From contig JAPSIU010000069.1 in the NCBI GenBank assembly GCA_031178565.1, positions 1-10,770 on the forward strand: a stretch of 10,770 nucleotides of DNA. Reading direction: 5' to 3'. Below the pieces are notes generated by a model that had not been told where the DNA came from, searched no databases, and saw nothing but the letters and a program-made list of their open reading frames with translations. The first letter of the stretch is position 1, and every line of letters starts with the position of its first letter. The position numbers were made by a program, and so were the translations under genes. Shown here one piece after another: positions 6,371 to 10,770 of this stretch. This stretch comes from Leucobacter sp. GTDB taxonomy: Bacteria; Actinomycetota; Actinomycetes; Actinomycetales; Microbacteriaceae.

Positions 6371-7018
6371 ATGCCGCAGCGCGATGAAGCTCCGATACGA
6401 GCCGCCTGGGCCCTGAGCGACCCCCTGCTCACCGAGTACTACGACACCGAGTGGGGCGTGCCCGTGCGCGACGAGGCGGGCGTCTTCGAACGGCTGTCGC
6501 TCGAGGCCTTCCAATCCGGGCTGTCGTGGCTCACGGTGCTGCGCAAGCGCGAGGCGTTCCGGGCGGCCTTCGACGGCTTCGTGCCCGATGCGGTCGCCGA
6601 GTACGGAGAGGGCGAGGTCGAGCGCCTGCTGGCGGACGCGGGCATCATCAGGAACCGGCGCAAGATCGAGGCGACGGTCTCCAACGCTCGGGCAGCGGTG
6701 CGACTGCGCGAGACGGGGACAGATCTCGCCGAGCTCGTCTGGTCGTATGCTCCGGAGTGCTCTCCCGCGCCCGCGGTCGAGGCCGAGGTGCCGAGCGCGT
6801 CTCCGGAATCGGTCGCGCTCGCGAGGGACCTGAAGCGGCAGGGCTTCGTGTTCGTCGGGCCGACGACGATGTACGCGCTCATGTCGGCGATCGGCATCGT
6901 CGACGCGCACCTCGTCTCGAGCCACCGCCGCGGCTGCTCGGGGATCTGGAACGCCGACGGTTCGCGCTCGGACGCGCGGTGGGAGTCGTGGAGGGGAGTC
7001 TCCCCGACGCCCCGGTAG
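6371..7018 (+). CDS. tag: DNA-3-methyladenine glycosylase I family protein (Tag), zinc site degenerate
   Basis: This 215-residue protein belongs to the Tag branch of HhH glycosylases, which excise 3-methyladenine from alkylated DNA to begin base excision repair. Family blocks are AWALSDPLLTEYYDTEWGVPV (residues 12-32), LSLEAFQSGLSWLTVLRKR with the conserved E48 and W56, GIIRNRRKIEA, the WSY segment, and GFVFVGPTTMYALMSAIGIVDAHL near the C-terminus. By my alignment to E. coli Tag, the zinc ligands C4, H17, H175 and C179 correspond to A11, Y24, H180 and S184, so three of four are missing. H185 and C189 lie nearby but out of register. The substrate pocket looks conserved, so activity without structural zinc is likely but unproven. 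The gene stands between ligA and gatCAB behind its own leader, with a DnaA box upstream. Family confidence is high; exact specificity is moderate. Confidence 0.88.
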   Translation: MPQRDEAPIRAAWALSDPLLTEYYDTEWGVPVRDEAGVFERLSLEAFQSGLSWLTVLRKREAFRAAFDGFVPDAVAEYGEGEVERLLADAGIIRNRRKIEATVSNARAAVRLRETGTDLAELVWSYAPECSPAPAVEAEVPSASPESVALARDLKRQGFVFVGPTTMYALMSAIGIVDAHLVSSHRRGCSGIWNADGSRSDARWESWRGVSPTPR

Positions 7019-7032
7019 GATGGGCGGGTTCC

Positions 7033-7038
7033 TAGAAT
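7033..7038 (+). promoter_or_regulatory. Predicted -10 element TAGAAT of the gatCAB operon
   Basis: TAGAAT is a close match to TANNNT/TATAAT and lies 15 nt after the tag stop. It predicts a start near 7045 and a leader of about 17 nt before the gatC ATG at 7062, containing GGAG (7054-7057). No good -35 is visible. Unlike mnmA and ligA, this transcript would have a short leader. Confidence 0.5.
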
Positions 7039-7061
7039 CCCACCACTCCCGATGGAGCAGC

Positions 7062-7397
7062 ATGCCTGAAACCACTGTGGCCGGCAGCGCCGCGGCGAAC
7101 GGCGAGATCACGGCGGAGACCGTGCAGCATCTCGCCGGGCTCGCCCGCATCGCCCTCACCGACGACGAGGTCGCGTCGCTCACGAGCGAGCTCGACTCGA
7201 TCCTCACGAGCATCGCCAAGGTCAGCGAGGTGGCGTCGGACGACGTGCCCGCGACGAGCCACCCGATCCCGCTGAACAACGTGATGCGCCCCGACGAGAT
7301 CGCGGACGTGCTGACCCGCGAGCAGGCGCTCGCGAACGCGCCGGAGTCGACGGACGGCATGTTCCGCGTCTCCTCGATCCTGGGGGAGGAGCAGTAG
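7062..7397 (+). CDS. gatC: Asp-tRNA(Asn)/Glu-tRNA(Gln) amidotransferase subunit GatC
   Basis: GatC is the small subunit that wraps around and stabilises GatA-GatB. The 111-residue product contains ITAETVQHLAGLARIALTDDE, the family's opening helix, followed by TSELDSILTSIAKV and a C-terminal segment with NVMRPDEI and FRVSSILGEE, all typical. It carries about a dozen more N-terminal residues (MPETTVAGSAAA) than most homologues of ~95-100. The frame is open upstream to an ATG at 7020, but that codon precedes the predicted promoter and overlaps the end of tag's surroundings, so the ATG at 7062 with GGAG 4 nt upstream is preferred. The stop codon shares its last base with the gatA start, so the two are translationally coupled. 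Confidence 0.94.
   Translation: MPETTVAGSAAANGEITAETVQHLAGLARIALTDDEVASLTSELDSILTSIAKVSEVASDDVPATSHPIPLNNVMRPDEIADVLTREQALANAPESTDGMFRVSSILGEEQ
7382..7390 (+). promoter_or_regulatory. Strong ribosome binding site of gatA
   Basis: GGGGGAGGA lies inside the end of gatC, 6 nt before the gatA GTG at 7397. This purine-rich block is the strongest Shine-Dalgarno sequence in the window. It fixes the GTG, rather than a later codon, as the gatA start. Confidence 0.7.
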
Positions 7398-8932
7398 TGA
7401 GCGAGCTGATCAGACTGACGGCGGCGGAGCTCTCCGCGAAGCTCGCGGCGCGCGAGGTGTCCTCCGAGGAGGCGACGCGGGCGCACCTCGACCGGATCGC
7501 GGAGGTCGACGCGGAGGTGGGCGCCTTCCTCGCGACGAACGAGGAGGCGTCGCTCGCCGCTGCACGGGCCGTGGACGCGAGGCGCGCCTCCGGCGAGGAG
7601 CTCGGCGAGCTCGCGGGTGTGCCGCTCGCGGTGAAGGACGTGCTCGTCACGACCGACATGCCCTCGACCTCGGGTTCCAGGATCCTCGAGGGCTACATGT
7701 CGCCCTACGACGCGACCGCCGTGGCGAAGGCCCGGGCGGCCGGGCTCGTCTCGATCGGCAAGACGAACATGGACGAGTTCGCCATGGGCTCCTCGACCGA
7801 GAACTCGGCGTACGGGCCCACGCGCAACCCATGGGATCTCGAGCGGGTGCCCGGCGGATCCGGCGGTGGTTCGGCCGCCGCGGTCGGAGCCTTCGAGGCG
7901 CCGCTCGCCCTCGGCTCCGACACGGGCGGTTCGATCCGGCAACCGGCCGCCCTCACCGGCACGGTCGGCGCGAAGCCCACGTACGGCGGGGTGAGCCGCT
8001 ACGGCGCGATCGCGCTCGCGTCCTCGCTCGACCAGATCGGACCGTGCGCGCGCACCGTGCTCGACACCGCGCTGCTGCACGATGCGATCGCGGGGCACGA
8101 CCACCACGACTCGACCTCGCTCGACGTCGCGTGGCCGTCGATGACCGCCGCGGCGCGGTCCGGCGCCTCGGGAGACTCGCTGCGCGGCCTCCGCGTCGGC
8201 GTCGTCAGGCAGCTGATGATCGAGGGTGTGCAGGCGGGCGTGAAGTCCAGCTTCGAGGAGGCGCTCGCGCTCATCGCCGCCCAGGGCGCGGAGATCGTGG
8301 AGATCGACGCCCCCCACTTCGAGTACGCCGTCGCCGCGTACTACCTGATCCTGCCCTCCGAGGCGTCGAGCAACCTCGCCAAGTACGACTCCGTGCGATT
8401 CGGGCTGCGGGTCGTTCCCGAGGGCAGCGGCACGGTCGAGAGCGTGATGAGCGCGAGCCGCGAGGCGGGCTTCGGCGCCGAGGTGAAGCGTCGCATCATC
8501 CTCGGCACATATGCGCTCTCGGCCGGATACTACGACGCGTACTACGGCAGTGCGCAGAAGGTGCGCACCCTCATCCAGCGCGACTTCGCCGCCGCCTTCG
8601 AGCAGGTCGACGTGATCGCCTCGCCCACGGCCCCCACCACGGCGTGGAGGCTCGGATCGCACGGCGGGGATCCGATGCAGGACTACCTGAACGACGCGAC
8701 GACGATCCCCGCGAACCTCGCCGGGATCCCGGGACTCAGCCTGCCGATCGGAACCGCCGTCGAGGACGGCCTGCCGGTCGGCCTCCAGCTCATGGCTCCC
8801 GCGTTCGAGGACGCGCGCCTGTATCGCGCCGGCGCCGCGATCGAGCGCCTCATCGAGGACCGCGACGGACAGCCCTTCTGGGAGCAGGCTCCCGCCCTTG
8901 CCCCCGCTTCGATCGGAAAGGCGGCCCGCTGA
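7397..8932 (+). CDS. gatA: Asp-tRNA(Asn)/Glu-tRNA(Gln) amidotransferase subunit GatA
   Basis: GatA is the glutaminase subunit: it hydrolyses glutamine and sends ammonia through a tunnel to GatB. The 511-residue protein is an amidase-signature enzyme with the Ser-cisSer-Lys triad K80 (in AVKDV), S155 (in GGSGGGSAA) and the nucleophile S179 (in GSDTGGSIRQPA); S. aureus GatA has K79, S154 and S178. Further family blocks are GKTNMDEFAMGSSTENSAYG, GGVSRYGAIALASSLDQIGP, the LPSEASSNLAKYDSVRFG segment, and the ending PGLSLPIG...LPVGLQLMAPAFED. GatA is distinguished from other amidases by the DEFAMGSSTE and SEASSNLA blocks and by lying between gatC and gatB. The GTG start overlaps the gatC stop by one base, and its TGA overlaps the gatB ATG by one base. 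Length and catalytic residues are normal. Confidence 0.97.
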   Translation: MSELIRLTAAELSAKLAAREVSSEEATRAHLDRIAEVDAEVGAFLATNEEASLAAARAVDARRASGEELGELAGVPLAVKDVLVTTDMPSTSGSRILEGYMSPYDATAVAKARAAGLVSIGKTNMDEFAMGSSTENSAYGPTRNPWDLERVPGGSGGGSAAAVGAFEAPLALGSDTGGSIRQPAALTGTVGAKPTYGGVSRYGAIALASSLDQIGPCARTVLDTALLHDAIAGHDHHDSTSLDVAWPSMTAAARSGASGDSLRGLRVGVVRQLMIEGVQAGVKSSFEEALALIAAQGAEIVEIDAPHFEYAVAAYYLILPSEASSNLAKYDSVRFGLRVVPEGSGTVESVMSASREAGFGAEVKRRIILGTYALSAGYYDAYYGSAQKVRTLIQRDFAAAFEQVDVIASPTAPTTAWRLGSHGGDPMQDYLNDATTIPANLAGIPGLSLPIGTAVEDGLPVGLQLMAPAFEDARLYRAGAAIERLIEDRDGQPFWEQAPALAPASIGKAAR

Positions 8933-10446
8933 TGGCGAAGACGAAACTCATGGACTTCGAGCGGGCGCTCGAGCTCTTCGAACCGGTCATCGGGCTCGAG
9001 GTGCACGTCGAGCTGAACACGAAGACGAAGATGTTCTCCTCCGCGCCCAACAGCTTCGGCGCCGATCCGAACACCAGCCTCACGCCCGTCTGCCTCGGGC
9101 TGCCGGGCGCCCTGCCGGTCGTCAACGAGCAGGCCGTGCGGTACTCGATCAGCCTGGGGCTCGCGCTCGAGTGCGAGATCGCCGAGGTCTCGGGCTTCGC
9201 GCGGAAGAACTACTTCTACCCCGACATGGCGAAGAACTACCAGATCTCGCAGTACGACGATCCGATCGCGTACGACGGCTCGGTCGAGGTCGAGATCGCC
9301 TCCGGTCGTGTCGTGCACGTGCCGATCGAGCGCGCCCACATGGAGGAGGACGCCGGCAAGCTGAATCACGTCGGCGGATCCACGGGGCGGATCCAGGGCG
9401 CCGAGTACTCGCTCGTCGACTACAACCGCGCGGGCGTGCCGCTCGTGGAGATCGTGACGCGTCCGATCTTCGGCGGCGAGGCCGACACCCCCGAGATCGC
9501 GGCGGCCTACGTCGCGACCATCCGCGAGATCGTGATCGCCCTCGGCATCTCGGACGCGCGCATGGAGCGGGGCAATCTGCGCTGCGACGCGAACGTCTCG
9601 CTCCGCCCCCGCGGGAACGAGGACGCGGGCATGGCGGTGCTCGGCACGCGCACCGAGACGAAGAACGTGAACTCGTTGCGCTCGATCGAGCGCGCGGTCC
9701 GCTTCGAGATCCAGCGTCAGGCGCAGATCCTGGCCGACGGCGGATCGATCACGCAGGAGACGCGTCACTGGCACGAGGACACGGGGGAGACCTCCCCGGG
9801 CCGCCCGAAGTCCGACGCCGACGACTACCGCTACTTCCCCGAGCCGGATCTCGCGCCGCTGACTCCCTCGCGGGATCTCGTAGAGGAGCTGCGAGCGACA
9901 CTGCCGGAGCACCCGACGCTGCGCCGTCGGCGTCTGCGGGAGGAGTGGGCGTTCACCGCGCTCGAGTTCCAGGACGTCGTGAACTCGGGCCTGCTGGCGA
10001 CGCTCGAGGCGAGTGTCGCCGCGGGCGTGCCGGCCCAGACCGCGCGCAAGTGGTGGACGGGGGAGATCGCGCGCATCGCGAACGAGCGTTCCGCCGTCGC
10101 GTCCGATCTCATCGCGCCTCAGCAGCTCGCGTCGGTCGTGCAGTTCGTGGATGCCGGTACCCTCAACGACAAGCTGGCGCGCCAGGTGATCCAGGGGATC
10201 ATCGACGGCGAGGGCACCGCCGCCGAGATCGTGGAGGCCAGAGGGCTCGCGATCGTCTCGGACGACGGAGCGCTCATCGAGGCGATCGACGCGGCGCTCG
10301 CGCAGCAGCCCGATGTGCTGCAGAAGATCCGCGACGGCAAGGTGCAGGCCGCGGGAGCCGTGATCGGCGCGGTCATGAAGGCGATGCGCGGCCAGGCCGA
10401 CGCGGCGCGCGTGCGGGAGCTGGTGCTGGAGCGGGCCGCGCAGTAG
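8932..10446 (+). CDS. gatB: Asp-tRNA(Asn)/Glu-tRNA(Gln) amidotransferase subunit GatB
   Basis: GatB phosphorylates the mischarged aminoacyl group and amidates it with ammonia from GatA, binding the tRNA through its helical and tail (YqeY-like) domains. The 504-residue product opens with FEPVIGLEVHVELNTKTKMF and continues with RKNYFYPDMAKNYQISQYD, the signature LVDYNRAGVPLVEIVT, and NLRCDANVSLRP. It also has TETKNVNSLRSIERA, RYFPEPDL, and a C-terminal tail domain from about residue 350 containing KWWTGEIARIANE and KVQAAGAVIGAVMKAMRGQAD. The cysteines that form a zinc site in some GatB proteins are mostly absent (S36, A38 and T51 replace Cys; only C54 remains), as in the zinc-free S. aureus type. 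The ATG overlaps the gatA stop by one base, with a weak GGAAAGG 10 nt upstream. Its stop lies 7 nt from the convergent glpK stop. Confidence 0.97.
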   Translation: MAKTKLMDFERALELFEPVIGLEVHVELNTKTKMFSSAPNSFGADPNTSLTPVCLGLPGALPVVNEQAVRYSISLGLALECEIAEVSGFARKNYFYPDMAKNYQISQYDDPIAYDGSVEVEIASGRVVHVPIERAHMEEDAGKLNHVGGSTGRIQGAEYSLVDYNRAGVPLVEIVTRPIFGGEADTPEIAAAYVATIREIVIALGISDARMERGNLRCDANVSLRPRGNEDAGMAVLGTRTETKNVNSLRSIERAVRFEIQRQAQILADGGSITQETRHWHEDTGETSPGRPKSDADDYRYFPEPDLAPLTPSRDLVEELRATLPEHPTLRRRRLREEWAFTALEFQDVVNSGLLATLEASVAAGVPAQTARKWWTGEIARIANERSAVASDLIAPQQLASVVQFVDAGTLNDKLARQVIQGIIDGEGTAAEIVEARGLAIVSDDGALIEAIDAALAQQPDVLQKIRDGKVQAAGAVIGAVMKAMRGQADAARVRELVLERAAQ

Positions 10447-10451
10447 CGCGG
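10436..10451. terminator. GC hairpin over the gatB stop codon, possible bidirectional terminator
   Basis: A perfect 6-bp stem (CCGCGC with GCGCGG) closes a 4-base AGTA loop spanning the gatB stop. It sits at the 7-nt junction of two convergent genes, where a shared terminator would be expected. No T-run follows on either strand, so it would be an atypical GC-only terminator. Such short stems are frequent by chance in GC-rich DNA. Confidence 0.3.
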
Positions 10452-10453
10452 GG

Positions 10454-10770
10454 CTAGCGGGCGTCCTCGTCCACCCAGTCCATCGACTTCGTCACGGCCT
10501 TGCGCCACTGCCGCAGCAGACGATCCCGCTCGGGAGCGTCCATCGAGGGTTCCCAGCGCCGGTCCTCGCCCCAGTTCGCGCGGAGGTCGTCGAGGTCCGA
10601 CCAGAAGCCGACCGCGAGACCGGCGGCGTAGGCGGCGCCGAGTGCGGTGGTCTCCGCGACCCGGGGCCGAACCACCGGCACGCCGAGGATGTCGGCCTGG
10701 AAGCGCATCAGGGTCTCGTTCGCGACCATGCCCCCGTCGACCCGGAGCTCCGGGGGCGGGAAACACCCCC
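10454..10770 (-). CDS. glpK: Glycerol kinase, C-terminal part (gene runs off the window)
   Basis: Read on the minus strand, the frame gives about 105 residues ending at a TAG (complement of 10454-10456). It contains LRVDGGMVANETLMRFQADIL, GVPVVRP, ETTALGAAYAAGLAVGFW and a tryptophan-rich tail, the C-terminal FGGY_C region of glycerol kinases. GlpK phosphorylates glycerol to glycerol 3-phosphate in the cytoplasm. LRVDGG and the TALGAAYAAGLA helix are more typical of GlpK than of other FGGY sugar kinases. The start is outside the window, so the ATG at 10727-10729 is internal. The ~7 residues before ELRVDGG (GCFPPP...) look unusual for the family and lie in C-rich runs at the window edge, where a base error is possible. 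The gene converges on gatB and is unrelated to it in function. Confidence 0.9.
   Translation of the reverse strand, partial: GCFPPPELRVDGGMVANETLMRFQADILGVPVVRPRVAETTALGAAYAAGLAVGFWSDLDDLRANWGEDRRWEPSMDAPERDRLLRQWRKAVTKSMDWVDEDAR

Noticed and set aside
6993..7005. Inverted repeat GGGGAG-T-CTCCCC at the end of tag as a terminator
   Set aside because: The central loop would be one base, so the full stem cannot fold as drawn, and no T-run follows. It also lies within coding sequence.
7020..7061. Upstream ATG at 7020 as the gatC start
   Set aside because: It adds 14 residues unlike GatC, has no ribosome binding site, and precedes the predicted -10 element at 7033.
578..8662. A possible giant 2,694-residue minus-strand protein
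   Set aside because: It crosses seven well-identified genes on the other strand. Its composition is the Arg/Leu/Asp/Val-rich pattern of codon complements, and its openness is explained by missing TTA/CTA/TCA codons.
7831..8931. An extended gatB reading upstream of its ATG
   Set aside because: The frame is open upstream, but that part translates to Arg-rich sequence opposite in register to gatA. GatB family members start at FEPVIGLEVHVEL, fitting the ATG at 8932.
10119..10766. 215-codon minus-strand frame across the gatB 3' end and glpK
   Set aside because: It is out of register with the glpK frame and antisense to gatB, and shows no conserved motif.
1..10770. Search for tRNA or rRNA genes, CRISPR arrays, transposases, phage or toxin-antitoxin genes
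   Set aside because: Reading both strands, I saw no such structure. Coding genes fill almost the whole window and the longest gap is 138 nt.

Overview
This 10.77 kb window is chromosomal housekeeping DNA from a very GC-rich actinobacterium. GC-only third positions dominate, GTG starts are common, and long stop-free frames run on the antisense strand. Several signs favour a family such as Microbacteriaceae: the gene order (desulfurase, mnmA, ligA, gatCAB), an extended LigA, and TANNNT promoter elements placed so that transcripts would start at the start codon. The family assignment is inference from remembered family patterns, not from a search.

Layout. Bases 2-409 hold the C-terminus of an unidentified protein. 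It is followed by a thioredoxin/TPR protein of the YbbN (CnoX) type (412-1395) and a group I cysteine desulfurase (1406-2641); the three are tightly spaced and look co-transcribed. mnmA (2675-3832) and ligA (3884-6232) each have a -10-like hexamer exactly 6 nt before a GTG start, which predicts leaderless mRNAs. A 138-nt gap after ligA carries a perfect DnaA box (TTATCCACA) and a 10-bp palindrome, then a Tag-family 3-methyladenine glycosylase (6371-7018). A -10-like element precedes gatC-gatA-gatB (7062-10446), whose junctions overlap by one base, indicating translational coupling. The window ends in the convergent 3' end of a glycerol kinase gene on the minus strand (10454-10770).

How the genes work together. 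The desulfurase releases sulfur from cysteine, and its neighbour MnmA uses relayed sulfur to 2-thiolate U34 of some tRNAs. GatCAB amidates mischarged Glu-tRNA(Gln) and/or Asp-tRNA(Asn). Both therefore serve accurate translation. LigA and Tag serve DNA replication and base excision repair. The YbbN-like protein is a predicted redox chaperone/holdase.

I found no mobile element, CRISPR array, RNA gene or defence system, and no clearly undescribed system. The points most worth a second look are the loss of three of the four zinc ligands in Tag, the roughly 60-residue insertion in LigA, the DnaA box beside tag, the paired leaderless promoters, and the GatB zinc-site loss. No intergenic stretch exceeds 300 bases.
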